Shown here piece by piece: positions 1 to 8,572 of a stretch of DNA of 32,437 bases. The position numbers and the translations under genes were made by a program. The DNA is from Acidimicrobiaceae bacterium (GTDB lineage Bacteria > Actinomycetota > Acidimicrobiia > Acidimicrobiales > Ilumatobacteraceae): positions 1 through 32,437 of the forward strand of contig CANFUE010000020.1 in assembly GCA_947450115.1 (NCBI GenBank), written 5' to 3'. Numbering within the stretch: position 1 is the stretch's first letter; each line of letters begins with the position of its first letter. The notes beneath the pieces were generated by a model, which saw only the letters and a list, made by a program, of their open reading frames with translations, searched no databases and was not told where the DNA came from.

Positions 1-668
1 TCGCTCGACAAAGTGGAAATGTCATTCATTACTTTTTTCGCTGCACGCGAAGCAGGCTCGGCAACACTATTGACTCCGCCACTGAGTTTTTTCACGAGCA
101 AAGGAAGCGACATTCCTGTGGCGATGAGTACTCCTCCGAGAAGAATGCCTAAAAGTACGACGACTGCACCACCAATACTCAGAAGTGAGCGCAGCGGCTG
201 GCCGATAACGGCTCCAATCCAACCACCTGCGGGTTTCAACGCATCGACGCTTGCGGTCATGTGCCCCGCACCTCGCGCAAGATGCAACAACCCGAAAACA
301 GAGAACACGATGAGCGCGCTTCCCACCCCAACACGCAAGCGATGTTCCGATTCGTTTCGACGAATGAGCGTGACACCAAGCAACGCAATTGCCGGAGGCA
401 AGAAGAACCTGCCCAGACCCACTAGCCAGCCAAGGCCAGTATTGATGGCATCACCTAACGGGCCAGCGACATTGACGTAAATAGCCAATGCCAACAAAAC
501 GGCAACAACAACGATCCCGATGCCGAGGAATTCATTTTCGCGACCACCCACCGCAGCTTTGACAGCAGCATGCTCGCGCATTGGGGTTGCGCTGCGCTTC
601 GGCAACGACTTCGTGCGTTGAGCGGGCTGAGCAGCAGCTTTTTTGGGGCGAGAGGCCTGCTTGGACAT
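1..668 (-). CDS. ftsK: DNA translocase FtsK, N-terminal membrane part (partial)
   Basis: The frame is open from an ATG at 668 to the left edge, giving about 222 residues; the motor domain lies outside the window. A basic, Ala/Lys/Arg-rich cytoplasmic start (residues 1-45) is followed by four strongly hydrophobic segments at about 48-67, 81-102, 112-130 and 163-187. This is the usual layout of the FtsK/SpoIIIE membrane domain, which tethers the translocase at the division septum where it pumps chromosome ends apart. Its position downstream of dapA, rnj and a lipoprotein gene on the same strand matches actinobacterial dapA-rnj-ftsK order. The ATPase and gamma domains cannot be seen, so the name rests on the membrane layout plus synteny. 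Confidence 0.8.
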   Translation of the reverse strand, partial: MSKQASRPKKAAAQPAQRTKSLPKRSATPMREHAAVKAAVGGRENEFLGIGIVVVAVLLALAIYVNVAGPLGDAINTGLGWLVGLGRFFLPPAIALLGVTLIRRNESEHRLRVGVGSALIVFSVFGLLHLARGAGHMTASVDALKPAGGWIGAVIGQPLRSLLSIGGAVVVLLGILLGGVLIATGMSLPLLVKKLSGGVNSVAEPASRAAKKVMNDISTLSS

Positions 669-730
669 GTTTCTACGGTACCAATGGGGTCCCGCCTCAT
701 TGGGGACTCTCGCTTGTGTCAACAGGCTTT

Positions 731-1240
731 TTAGGTGCCCAAACCGCTCATCACATCGGTTCCGAGGATTTTCCCAGTGGGGTCAACAAAAACTGCCAAC
801 TGACCACCTCTGTCTGACTGCAAAACCACACGGTATTGCACACCACCATTTGGGTTATCGCCAATGATGCTAAATGCCCGCAAGATGGAATCGGGCAGCT
901 CTTTGTGCACTCGATGAAAGACGTTGGAACTAAAGACCATTCCCTGAGCAGAAAAACTCTCACCGTCTGCTGGCGCTACCGACGTTTCCTGTGCCAGTTT
1001 TCCTTTTTCAAATACAAAGTTGATGGCATTTCCGTGGCCATCGGAGGCAAAAAGATTCACCAAGGTCGGGGTGGCATTAATTTCGTAGAACTCGGGAGTT
1101 TTACCCAATACCTTGCTGACGGCTGCCACCGCATTATCGATATCGCTCACTAAGAGAGCTTCCTTATTGCTACCGCAACTCGCGACCGTGAAAAGCAGAA
1201 CTGCAGCAGCACTGCACAAAAGATTTTTTGATTTCAACAT
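731..1240 (-). CDS. Small lipoprotein of unknown function
   Basis: This 169-residue protein has a lipoprotein signal peptide: basic start (MLKSKN), a hydrophobic stretch and a lipobox VASC with the lipidated cysteine at residue 22. It should be anchored on the outer face of the membrane. The C-terminal part (QYRVVLQSDRGGQLAVFVDP, then GKILGTD) resembles the strand pattern of PepSY-like domains, but I cannot assign a family. It begins 5 bases after the rnj stop and ends about 60 bases before ftsK, so it is probably cotranscribed with dapA and rnj. Function unknown. Confidence 0.8.
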   Translation of the reverse strand: MLKSKNLLCSAAAVLLFTVASCGSNKEALLVSDIDNAVAAVSKVLGKTPEFYEINATPTLVNLFASDGHGNAINFVFEKGKLAQETSVAPADGESFSAQGMVFSSNVFHRVHKELPDSILRAFSIIGDNPNGGVQYRVVLQSDRGGQLAVFVDPTGKILGTDVMSGLGT

Positions 1241-1245
1241 TGTTC

Positions 1246-2928
1246 TTAGGTTTCCATCACCACAGGAACAATCATGGGCTTACGTTTTGTTCTTGCTGCA
1301 ACAAATTTTCCTGTTGCTTTACGTACCACTTGCTCGAGGGCAACAACATCACGACCTCCGTCGCGAAGAGCCTGCTCTACTGCGCGGGCAACCGTATCGC
1401 AGGCTTCATCGAGCAGGTCTTCAGCCTCTGGGGCATACACCCATCCGCGAGTAATGATTTCCGGACCAGTAATGACAACACCCGACTCTATGTCGATGGT
1501 GACAACAACAACCACTACGCCTTCTTCGGCGAGAACTTTGCGGTCGCGTAAAACACCTTGCCCCACGTCACCCACAACGCCATCGACATACAAATAGCCA
1601 GCGGGAATACGACCAACGTGTTGAACGCCTTCAGCAGAAAGTTCCACCACTACTCCGTCTTCACACATCACCACATTGCGCGGATGAACGCCCATTATTC
1701 GTGCCAACTTGGCATTCGCCATCATGTGACGGAACTCGCCATGAATCGGAATAAACCATTCCGGCTGAGTGACGTTCAAGTATGTCTTCAGGTCGTCGGC
1801 CTGTGCGTGGCCTGTTGCATGCACATCGACAATGCCCGAATGGACCACTTCTGCTCCCGATCGCAATAAACCGTCGATCACCCGACCCACATGCATTTCA
1901 TTTCCGGGAATGGGGTGACTCGACAAAATGACAACGTCGTCTTCGCCTACCTTGATCCACTTATTTTCGCCGCGCGCTAACAACGACAATGCTGCCATCG
2001 GCTCGCCCTGTGAACCCGTTGAAATGATGCACACTTTTTCTGGTGCATAGTCGCTGATCTTCGCAATATCTACAAGAGCCTTGTCGGGAATATTCAATAG
2101 ACCCAAATCGCGGGCCATGCGCACATTGTTTTGCATTGAGCGCCCCATGGTTGCCACCACTCGCCCGCTGGCAATAGCAGCTTCAGCAATTTGTTGAACA
2201 CGGTGAATGTGGCTGGCAAAACTCGCTGTAATAATACGCTTCGTGCGGTTCTCGGCGAACAGTGCACGCAAAACCGCACCAACATCACTTTCGCTTGGTG
2301 CATGGCCTTTTTCTTCAGCATTGGTGCTGTCGGCCATGAGCAAGCGAATGCCGCCATTGTGTGCCAATGAACCCAACCGCGCAAGATCGGTGCGACGACC
2401 ATCTACTGGAGTGAGGTCGAGTTTGAAGTCTCCTGAGTGCAGTACAACACCTTGTGCAGTGTGCAAGGCAATGGCGTGTGCATGAGGCACTGAGTGCGTA
2501 ACAGGAATGAATTCCACATCAAAAGGTCCGATACGGCGAATTTCACCATCACGCACAACGTTGAGCGTTGTCTTTCCTAAGAGCCCTGCTTCTTCAATAC
2601 GATTTCGCGCAAGACCGAGCGTGACTGCAGAGCCATATAACGGAAACGACATTTCACGCAAGAGGAATTGGAGTCCGCCCACATGGTCTTCGTGGCCATG
2701 CGTAGCAACACAACCCACAATGCGGTCGGCATTTTCTCGCAACCATGTGAAGTCGGGCAATACAAGGTCGATGCCATGCATGTCGGGGTCGGGGAACATG
2801 AGCCCACAGTCGATGAGCAAGATTTCATTGTCTTGCTCAACGGCCATACAGTTACGGCCGATTTCGCCTAAACCACCGAGAAAATAGATGCGTACGTTTG
2901 ATGTGCTCACAGATGCATTCGTGCTCAA
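1246..2928 (-). CDS. rnj: Ribonuclease J
   Basis: This 560-residue metallo-beta-lactamase/beta-CASP RNase acts in mRNA decay and rRNA maturation as a 5'-3' exonuclease and endonuclease. The N-terminus carries the family signature IYFLGGLGEIGRN, and the zinc motif HGHEDH lies at residues 77-82. Further metal-site and beta-CASP signatures follow (SVPHAHAIAL, LHSGDFKLD, MADSTNAE, STGSQGEPMAAL, IHGEFRHM). Length is normal. The start used is a TTG whose last bases overlap the dapA stop (TTGA, 4-base overlap), which suggests translational coupling; a GTG at 2910 is an alternative. It sits between dapA and a lipoprotein gene, the order also found in mycobacteria. Confidence 0.95.
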   Translation of the reverse strand: MSTNASVSTSNVRIYFLGGLGEIGRNCMAVEQDNEILLIDCGLMFPDPDMHGIDLVLPDFTWLRENADRIVGCVATHGHEDHVGGLQFLLREMSFPLYGSAVTLGLARNRIEEAGLLGKTTLNVVRDGEIRRIGPFDVEFIPVTHSVPHAHAIALHTAQGVVLHSGDFKLDLTPVDGRRTDLARLGSLAHNGGIRLLMADSTNAEEKGHAPSESDVGAVLRALFAENRTKRIITASFASHIHRVQQIAEAAIASGRVVATMGRSMQNNVRMARDLGLLNIPDKALVDIAKISDYAPEKVCIISTGSQGEPMAALSLLARGENKWIKVGEDDVVILSSHPIPGNEMHVGRVIDGLLRSGAEVVHSGIVDVHATGHAQADDLKTYLNVTQPEWFIPIHGEFRHMMANAKLARIMGVHPRNVVMCEDGVVVELSAEGVQHVGRIPAGYLYVDGVVGDVGQGVLRDRKVLAEEGVVVVVVTIDIESGVVITGPEIITRGWVYAPEAEDLLDEACDTVARAVEQALRDGGRDVVALEQVVRKATGKFVAARTKRKPMIVPVVMET

Positions 2929-3827
2929 CGGTTGCGCGTCGCTTCAAGATTTTTCTTCACAACTGCTGCGCGCTCTGCAACCCAAGGCGCAGCAGCACCC
3001 ATAGGCAAACGAGCGTCGCCCACTGCAAAACCATGCAACTTCATCATTTCTTTGCTAGGCAGTGGGTTCGGTGAATCATCACCGGTTTCAAAGGCGTAGC
3101 TGTCGAGCAGCAAAGCATTTACACGCTGGGCTTCTGCACTATTGCCGGCGAAGAATGCCTTCATCATGAGTTGGTGTTCTGGAGCCGACCAATGCGTAGC
3201 AACACCAATGACTCCCATTGCACCAACTGCCAACAACGGAAGCGTGAGCCCATCGTCGCCGCTGTACACCTGAAAACCCTTGGGTGCCTGGGCGATGACC
3301 GAAGCTGTTTCTGCAGGATTGCCCGCAGCATCTTTCAGGGCAACAATGTTGCTGTAGTTATTTGCCAATGCGAGCAAGTTTGCTGTGGCAATTTTGCGAC
3401 CCGTGCGCACGGGAATGTCGTACAGCACCACTGGCAAATGTGTAGCTGTAGCAATTGCGCCCATGTGTGCAGCAATACCTGCTTGTGGTGGTCGGTTGTA
3501 ATACGGCCCCACTGCCAAAATTCCTGCAGCTCCCACTTCAGTTGCCTTTTTTGTGAGATGCACACTGTGAGCGGTGTCGTTCGAAGCACTTCCAGCAATT
3601 ACAGGAATGGTGACCGCTTGTGCCACGGCCTCCCACAACGCAATTTTTTCTGCATCGGTGAGCGTTGATGCTTCACCTGTTGTGCCTGTTATGACCAGAC
3701 CATCGTTGCCTTGTTCTTGGAGCCACTTCGCAAGTTTTACTGCTTCATTGACATCGAGTTCACCGGCAGCGGTGAACGGCGTGATCATTGCAGTGAGTAC
3801 TCGCCCGAAATGTGGCACCTGTGTCAT
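2925..3827 (-). CDS. dapA: 4-hydroxy-tetrahydrodipicolinate synthase
   Basis: DapA condenses pyruvate with aspartate semialdehyde, the first committed step of diaminopimelate and lysine synthesis. The 300-residue protein shows the TIM-barrel aldolase signatures: GTTGEASTL (Thr49-Thr50), YYNRPPQ, the catalytic tyrosine in VVLYDIPVRTG (Tyr136, with Arg141) and the Schiff-base lysine in IVALKDAAGN (Lys165). The start is an ATG overlapping the previous stop by one base (TAATG), with an AGAAGG ribosome-binding sequence about nine bases upstream. The 3' end overlaps the rnj start by four bases. Its pathway partner dapB lies nearby but in a separate transcription unit. Confidence 0.95.
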   Translation of the reverse strand: MTQVPHFGRVLTAMITPFTAAGELDVNEAVKLAKWLQEQGNDGLVITGTTGEASTLTDAEKIALWEAVAQAVTIPVIAGSASNDTAHSVHLTKKATEVGAAGILAVGPYYNRPPQAGIAAHMGAIATATHLPVVLYDIPVRTGRKIATANLLALANNYSNIVALKDAAGNPAETASVIAQAPKGFQVYSGDDGLTLPLLAVGAMGVIGVATHWSAPEHQLMMKAFFAGNSAEAQRVNALLLDSYAFETGDDSPNPLPSKEMMKLHGFAVGDARLPMGAAAPWVAERAAVVKKNLEATRNR

Positions 3828-4444
3828 TAGAAGGAACCTTCTGCTGCGCGGTCAATTCCTTGCGTGAGAATGAGGTCTTCGTGCAGCTCCATCCACACGT
3901 CGTGATAGCTCCCGCACATCACGCCGGTGAACATGTTGTTTTCGCCAGCAACCACACGCTTCGAGGTGGAATGCAAACGAGGAACATATGGCATGAGACG
4001 TTGCAACACAGAGCCGAGCGATTCCACAATGGGCACGGCCTTCACATTCATTTCAACTAAGCGGGCAATAACAGCTTTGTCGTAAGCGGCATCGCTGTGG
4101 TCGTTCGGGGCGCCGTCTTTCAACTGCCAGTCGCCGCACAATTGCTTGAACGACTCATTAAGCACCAAAAACTCCTCGTACGCGGGCTTCAGAGCCCCGG
4201 CAATATCGCTCGGAGTATCGGCGGCAAGAGCAGCCTTGTGTGCTTCCTTGCCAGCGGGTGTGATTTGCCATAGTGCTCGCTGCTCACGGAAGAGAGCCAG
4301 CTCACGCGACAAGAGATCTTGAAGGTGAGCCTCGGCTTCTTTTTCGCTCACAGCAGCGATATCGGCAACCATGTCTACTTTGGCAAAGCCCTTGATGCGT
4401 AAAGCATGAAAGGCACGAAATGAGGGGTCAGATTGATGAGCCAT
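3827..4444 (-). CDS. Winged-helix (MarR-like) transcriptional regulator, putative
   Basis: This 205-residue soluble protein has an N-terminal part (about residues 10-75) that reads like a winged helix: ALRIKGFAKVDMVADIAA, then LQDLLSRELALFREQRALWQ and ITPAGKEAH, which looks like the wing and following turn. The C-terminal 120 residues are helical with no motif I recognise. It is the first gene of the apparent dapA operon (1-base overlap with dapA), so it may regulate that operon, but no target is known. The DNA-binding assignment is inferred from the sequence pattern only. Confidence 0.6.
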   Translation of the reverse strand: MAHQSDPSFRAFHALRIKGFAKVDMVADIAAVSEKEAEAHLQDLLSRELALFREQRALWQITPAGKEAHKAALAADTPSDIAGALKPAYEEFLVLNESFKQLCGDWQLKDGAPNDHSDAAYDKAVIARLVEMNVKAVPIVESLGSVLQRLMPYVPRLHSTSKRVVAGENNMFTGVMCGSYHDVWMELHEDLILTQGIDRAAEGSF

Positions 4445-4472
4445 AACGGTTCAAGAGTAGTGACCACACGCC

Positions 4473-4489
4473 ATGAACACTGCATTCAT
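4473..4489. promoter_or_regulatory. Short inverted repeat upstream of the regulator-dapA operon
   Basis: In the 73-base gap between the diiron protein and the wHTH regulator there is an inverted repeat with arms ATGAA and TTCAT separated by 7 bases. The size fits a small operator, and the neighbouring gene encodes a putative winged-helix protein, so autoregulation is possible. Five-base arms can easily occur by chance, so support is weak. No clear -10/-35 pair was recognised in this gap. Confidence 0.25.
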
Positions 4490-4517
4490 TAGCCAAATTG
4501 GTGGATTATGCCCTCTT

Positions 4518-5645
4518 TTAGGCTGGCGCTGTGATGTCTTTGCCAATTTCGAAGGCCAGGTACTCTTCGCCCGTATCTTCAAAGTCTTCAAACTGAATGA
4601 CACCAATTTCCTCGAACCGGCGACGCAGCCAGGAATTATTGCGATCGAGCAGACCAAGCTTTTTACAGTTCGGCACAATTTTCGAAAACAGCATCTGCTG
4701 GAAAAAGACGCGCGTGGGGTCGTTGAGCACGACTGGCATAATTTTGCGTGGGTCAATGCCCATTCGCTCCCACACTTCTTGTTGCAAGAAACGGTCGCGC
4801 ATCCGCAAACTTGCTTCGAATGCAAACACCTGACGCTCTTTAATTTCCACGTCACTCATGTCGGCATAGACCTCTTGCAAGGAAAGCACACCAAATGCCA
4901 CGTGACGGGCTTCGTCACTCATGACATAGCGCAATAGTTTCTTCAACAGTGGCTCGCCAGTGAGTTGGTGCATGTAACCAAATGCAGCAAGAGCAAGACC
5001 TTCCACCATAATTTGCATGCCTAAATACGTCATGTCCCAACGGCTATCGGTAACGATGTCGTCGAGCAAGGCACGAAGGTGTGCATTAATTTGGTAGCCG
5101 CCCTCAAGTTTTTCATCGAGATAGCGGGCAAACACTTCTACGTGTCGGGCTTCGTCCATTACCTGAGTACTGGCGTACAACTTGGCGTCATACCAGGGCA
5201 CGGTTTCCACAATTTTTGCGGTACAAATGAGGGCACCTTGTTCACCGTGCAAGAACTGCGACAAGCTCCACTTGCGTGCTTGCACACCGAATTCGAGCCA
5301 TTCTTTTTGCTCCCAATTCTTGACAGGCGTATCGCCGTACAAGCTCATGTCGAATCCGCGGCCAATTGCTTCTTGGTCAGCGACAATAGTGCCTTCGATG
5401 TCGACAGGCGTTTCCCATGGAAGGTCGGTGGTGGCGTTCCACTGCCCTACTTTTGCCTTTTCGTAAAGTTTGCGCAGCTGAGGGCGCGCTAGTGAATAGT
5501 CCCATGAGAACAACGTGTCTGCGTTGTTCTTGACCATATGCGTAATTTCATTGACGTCGGTATTGGTGACGCCCAAGATGGCTTCAATGTCGTTGACATC
5601 GGTGCGCCCCAAGGTTTCTGCGTCGTGAGATTCAATTGCAGTCAT
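4518..5645 (-). CDS. Ferritin-like diiron protein (putative oxygenase/oxidase)
   Basis: This 375-residue protein has a complete duplicated ferritin-type diiron motif: Glu135, then Glu165-x-x-His168 (DEARH), and Glu215, then Glu245-x-x-His248 (again DEARH). This E-30-ExxH spacing is that of R2-like carboxylate-bridged diiron proteins, such as N-oxygenases and fatty-acid or aromatic oxidases in actinobacteria, so redox chemistry with O2 is likely. The substrate is unknown. The start is supported by AGGGGAA at 5650-5656, overlapping the stop of the upstream tetR gene. The 9-base gap to tetR indicates one operon, so expression is probably controlled by that regulator. Confidence 0.75.
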   Translation of the reverse strand: MTAIESHDAETLGRTDVNDIEAILGVTNTDVNEITHMVKNNADTLFSWDYSLARPQLRKLYEKAKVGQWNATTDLPWETPVDIEGTIVADQEAIGRGFDMSLYGDTPVKNWEQKEWLEFGVQARKWSLSQFLHGEQGALICTAKIVETVPWYDAKLYASTQVMDEARHVEVFARYLDEKLEGGYQINAHLRALLDDIVTDSRWDMTYLGMQIMVEGLALAAFGYMHQLTGEPLLKKLLRYVMSDEARHVAFGVLSLQEVYADMSDVEIKERQVFAFEASLRMRDRFLQQEVWERMGIDPRKIMPVVLNDPTRVFFQQMLFSKIVPNCKKLGLLDRNNSWLRRRFEEIGVIQFEDFEDTGEEYLAFEIGKDITAPA

Positions 5646-5654
5646 GATGTTCCC

Positions 5655-6221
5655 CTATTGCTGTAATAAATAATTAAGAAAACTAAAAGATTCGATGAAA
5701 GAGTGGACACTTTCTTCATTAGTGAAATCGACTTGTGTACTTGGAGCAAGGAAGTACGAAATAACGAGTCGAACAAGAACGTCGACAATTTGGATTGCAG
5801 TTTCAAGTGGAACGAACTCCTCGGCAAGAGGCACGAAAAATTGAGTTGCGACATTAATAATGCGTGGCACTCCATCGACCGTGAGATTCGCGAGTGCTAC
5901 TCCGCGTTCACTCGCAAGCATTGCAGCAAGGTGCTGATCCTTTTGAAGTTCACGTGACGAAAAGACAATGCACCGCGTGAGGAGCTCTTCAATGTTGGTA
6001 GAACCTGCGGCAGCACCTTGCAAGCGCGAAAAGAAATTCTCGAGTTCGCGCAAGCGCATTGCTTCAAAAAGAACTTCACGGCCACCAGGAAAGAGGCGAT
6101 AAATAGTGGCGCGTGACACACCTGAGGCAGCGGTGATGTCGTCGATAGTGACCTTGCTAAACCCAAACCGCTCAACACAGCCCATAGCGGCATTAAGAAC
6201 TTTGGTTTCGTCAGAAGTCAC
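5655..6221 (-). CDS. TetR/AcrR family transcriptional regulator
   Basis: This 188-residue protein has a clear N-terminal TetR helix-turn-helix: VLNAAMGCVERFGFSKVTID, then ITAASGVSRATIYRLFPGG at about residues 27-46. The C-terminal ligand-binding half is divergent. The start is a GTG at 6221; an ATG overlapping it is out of frame. The gene lies directly upstream of the diiron protein in the same transcription unit. A perfect 9-bp-arm inverted repeat covers its own promoter (separate entry), which points to autoregulation of the tetR-diiron operon. The ligand is unknown. Confidence 0.9.
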   Translation of the reverse strand: MTSDETKVLNAAMGCVERFGFSKVTIDDITAASGVSRATIYRLFPGGREVLFEAMRLRELENFFSRLQGAAAGSTNIEELLTRCIVFSSRELQKDQHLAAMLASERGVALANLTVDGVPRIINVATQFFVPLAEEFVPLETAIQIVDVLVRLVISYFLAPSTQVDFTNEESVHSFIESFSFLNYLLQQ

Positions 6222-6223
6222 AT

Positions 6224-6250
6224 TGAGACACTAAAACGGAAAGTGTCTCA
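6224..6250. promoter_or_regulatory. Inverted repeat, likely TetR operator
   Basis: The arms TGAGACACT (6224-6232) and AGTGTCTCA (6242-6250) are perfect reverse complements separated by 9 bases. The repeat lies just upstream of the tetR start codon and covers the -10 box and most of the spacer of the promoter described next. A bound dimer would block RNA polymerase. Size and symmetry are typical of TetR-family operators. The assignment to this regulator is inferred from proximity. Confidence 0.7.
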
Positions 6251-6257
6251 CTGTCAA
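6230..6257 (-). promoter_or_regulatory. Promoter of the tetR-diiron operon
   Basis: On the minus strand a perfect -35 hexamer TTGACA (6252-6257) is followed after 16 bases by TTTAGT (6230-6235), a 4/6 match to the -10 consensus. Transcription would start within a few bases of the GTG start codon, giving a leaderless or nearly leaderless mRNA. The overlap with the inverted repeat supports a regulated promoter. Confidence 0.55.
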
Positions 6258-6284
6258 GACACATGTCACAGAAACCTATATTTT

Positions 6285-7928
6285 TTAGATGGTGGGCAAG
6301 ACGTAGGTGGCGAACCGGTCACGGAGGGTCTTTTTCGAGAACTTCCCAACGCTGGTCTTGGGCACCTCGTCAATAAACACCACATCGTCGGGCAATTGCC
6401 ACTTGGCAAGGCGCGGCACCAGGAACTCCACCACTTCTTCTTTGGTGAGACTCTGCCCTGGCTCCACCACAATGCAGGCCAATGGACGTTCCGACCAGCG
6501 CGGATGTGGCACTCCCACCACTGCTGCCTCTTTGATTTTCGGATGCGCCATGAGTTCATTTTCCACGTCGACCGACGAGATCCACTCGCCACCGCTCTTA
6601 ATGAGGTCTTTTGTGCGGTCAACAAGCCGTACACGCCCATCGGCATCCATGGTGGCAACGTCGCCAGTACGCAACCAGCCGTCGGAAGTGAAGCTCTCTG
6701 CCGAGCGATCGTCGTTGTAATAGTTCGCAGCAATCCATGCTCCGGAACATTGCAACTCGCCACTTGTTTCGCCATCCCAAGGGACAGCATTAATAGTGTC
6801 GGGTTCCACTACGCGACACTCAACACCAAAGTTGATTTGCCCCACGGTGGTACGCAACTCGGCTTGTTCATCGATGGGCAATAACAAATCGGCAGCACTC
6901 AACGTGCACGTAGAAGCAATGGGGCTTGTCTCCGTCATCCCCCACGCTTGCAAAATGGGAAGACCCGTTTGCTCGCGGTATGCCTCGCTCAATGCTTTCG
7001 GCACTGCAGAACCGCCACAAGGAATGGCGCGCAACGACGAGGTATCGCGACCTTTCAGTTCAGGAAGTACACCCATCCAAATAGTAGGAACCCCTGCAGC
7101 AACCGTGACTTTTTCTTCCACAATGAGTTGCGCAATAGCTTTTCCGGAAAGGTCAGGACCCGGCATCACGAGCGATGCACCGGAAGCAACTGCAGCATGT
7201 GCAAGACCCCACGCATTGGCATGGAACATCGGAACGACTGGCAAAATCACATCGCTCTCGCGAGTACCCAAACTGTCTACTGTCATAGCGCCAAATGTGT
7301 GCAGGTATGTGCTGCGATGGCTGTACACCACGCCTTTGGGATTGCCCGTTGTACCACTGGTGTAACACATGCTTGCTGCACGATTTTCATCTGTTACAGA
7401 AAACTCCACGGGCGACGCGGTGCTCAATAGTTCTTCGTAGTCATGTATTTGCACACCCGGCCATTGCGGTATGTCGCCTGGGCCATCGTCCATCACCACT
7501 AAATGCTTCACCGTTTGAAACGTCGGGAATAGTGGCGCAAGAAGCGGAAGTAAAGACTTATCGCAAAAAATTACTTCATCTTCTGCATGATTCACGATGT
7601 ACGTGAGCTGTTCTGGAAACAGGCGAATATTTAATGTGTGCAACACGCGACCCGTACAAGGTGCCGCAAAGTACAGCTCCAAATGCCGCGCTGTGTTCCA
7701 TGCAAAAGTGGCCACGCGTCCAGCTTCTGAAATTCCCAGCGCATCGAGTACTCCACCCAACTTGCGGGTGCGAAGCGCCCAGTCACCATAAGTGACAGTC
7801 TCTTTCCCTCGTGGGGTTGCAGTGATAACAGTTTTATTGCGGTGGTATTTTTCTGCCCGGTCAAAAAGGTGAACAATGGTCAGTGGCGTATTTTGCATGA
7901 GTCCTTGCATGCGACAAGCGTAGGGCAT
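6285..7928 (-). CDS. Acyl-CoA synthetase (AMP-forming, AlkK/DmdB-like)
   Basis: This protein of about 547 residues activates a carboxylic acid, probably a fatty acid, to its CoA thioester through an acyl-adenylate. All class I adenylation motifs are present: the phosphate loop YTSGTTGNPKGVVYSH, the QAWGMTETSP block, DGWLRTGDVATMDADGR, the hinge region DRTKDLIKSGGEWIS and the C-terminal catalytic lysine in KTSVGKFSKKTLR. The family resembles medium/long-chain ligases of the AlkK type, which includes methylmercaptopropionate-CoA ligase, so the substrate cannot be fixed from sequence. Starts at 7928, 7910 and 7898 are all possible; none has a clear ribosome-binding site. It is divergent from the membrane protein at 7955 and sits upstream of tetR on the same strand. 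Confidence 0.9.
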   Translation of the reverse strand: MPYACRMQGLMQNTPLTIVHLFDRAEKYHRNKTVITATPRGKETVTYGDWALRTRKLGGVLDALGISEAGRVATFAWNTARHLELYFAAPCTGRVLHTLNIRLFPEQLTYIVNHAEDEVIFCDKSLLPLLAPLFPTFQTVKHLVVMDDGPGDIPQWPGVQIHDYEELLSTASPVEFSVTDENRAASMCYTSGTTGNPKGVVYSHRSTYLHTFGAMTVDSLGTRESDVILPVVPMFHANAWGLAHAAVASGASLVMPGPDLSGKAIAQLIVEEKVTVAAGVPTIWMGVLPELKGRDTSSLRAIPCGGSAVPKALSEAYREQTGLPILQAWGMTETSPIASTCTLSAADLLLPIDEQAELRTTVGQINFGVECRVVEPDTINAVPWDGETSGELQCSGAWIAANYYNDDRSAESFTSDGWLRTGDVATMDADGRVRLVDRTKDLIKSGGEWISSVDVENELMAHPKIKEAAVVGVPHPRWSERPLACIVVEPGQSLTKEEVVEFLVPRLAKWQLPDDVVFIDEVPKTSVGKFSKKTLRDRFATYVLPTI

Positions 7929-7954
7929 CTTGCAGGGCGAGGCGATAAGTTGCC

Positions 7955-8572
7955 ATGGTGCGCAAAACGGTATTAGCCATCACGTCGCTTCTTTTCATAT
8001 GCGGCACCATTGGTACCAATATTGGGCCAGCCCTCGTCGATGAGCACCCTCTCCTTGTTCTCACTTTGTCGTCGCGCAATCGCAACCTATTTGGGTCGGT
8101 CCCTTTCACTTCGCCGGTCCCCTATTTCATCATTGGTTTTTTACGCCTATTGGCTGCGGCCGTTGCCCTGTACTTCGTTGGCCGTTGGTACGGCGACCGC
8201 ACCGTGCGCTGGGTGGAAGACAATGTTGGGGAAATGCCTGCCCTCTATCGCTGGACAGAAAAGGCCGTCAACAAAGCTGGTTGGTTAATGCTTTTCCTCA
8301 TGCCAGGAAGCAATGTGGTGTGCGTACTTGTTGGGCATCGCCAAATGCGCATTCGTCAGTTCTTTGCAGTTGTTCTTCCCGCCATTGGTTTTCGCCTCAT
8401 TGTGATGCGCATCGGCGGCGACGCATTTGAAACCCAAGTACGTTGGTTCTTGAAATCTATTGAGCGTTACCAATGGTTCATAGTGTTTGGACTCTTTGCA
8501 CTTTCGGCCCTACAAATGCGCAAACGACGCCCTCTTGCGCCACCCGATCACGATGGGTCAATGGAGAGTTAA
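7955..8572 (+). CDS. Small polytopic membrane protein (possibly DedA/VTT-like)
   Basis: This 205-residue protein has hydrophobic segments at about residues 5-25, 53-75, 107-127, 132-150 and 172-190, and a charged C-terminal tail. The segment LFLMPGSNVVCVLVGHRQMR has the feel of the re-entrant Pro/Gly motif of DedA/SNARE-associated (VTT) proteins, but the conserved arginines are not obvious, so the family is tentative. It is divergent from the acyl-CoA ligase and converges on dapB, where the two stop codons overlap (8569-8572). No signal peptide cleavage site is evident. Function unknown; a role in lipid handling would be speculation based on the neighbour. Confidence 0.65.
   Translation: MVRKTVLAITSLLFICGTIGTNIGPALVDEHPLLVLTLSSRNRNLFGSVPFTSPVPYFIIGFLRLLAAAVALYFVGRWYGDRTVRWVEDNVGEMPALYRWTEKAVNKAGWLMLFLMPGSNVVCVLVGHRQMRIRQFFAVVLPAIGFRLIVMRIGGDAFETQVRWFLKSIERYQWFIVFGLFALSALQMRKRRPLAPPDHDGSMES

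Noticed and set aside
13-480. Plus-strand open frame of 155 codons at the left edge
   Set aside because: It is antisense to the ftsK membrane domain, whose minus-strand reading gives coherent transmembrane segments; the plus reading has no family pattern.
717-722. TTGACA on the minus strand before ftsK as a promoter
   Set aside because: No acceptable -10 hexamer lies 16-18 bases downstream, so an ftsK promoter here is not supported.
6796-7365. Plus-strand frame of 189 codons opposite the acyl-CoA ligase
   Set aside because: It is antisense to a gene with all adenylation motifs; no independent support.
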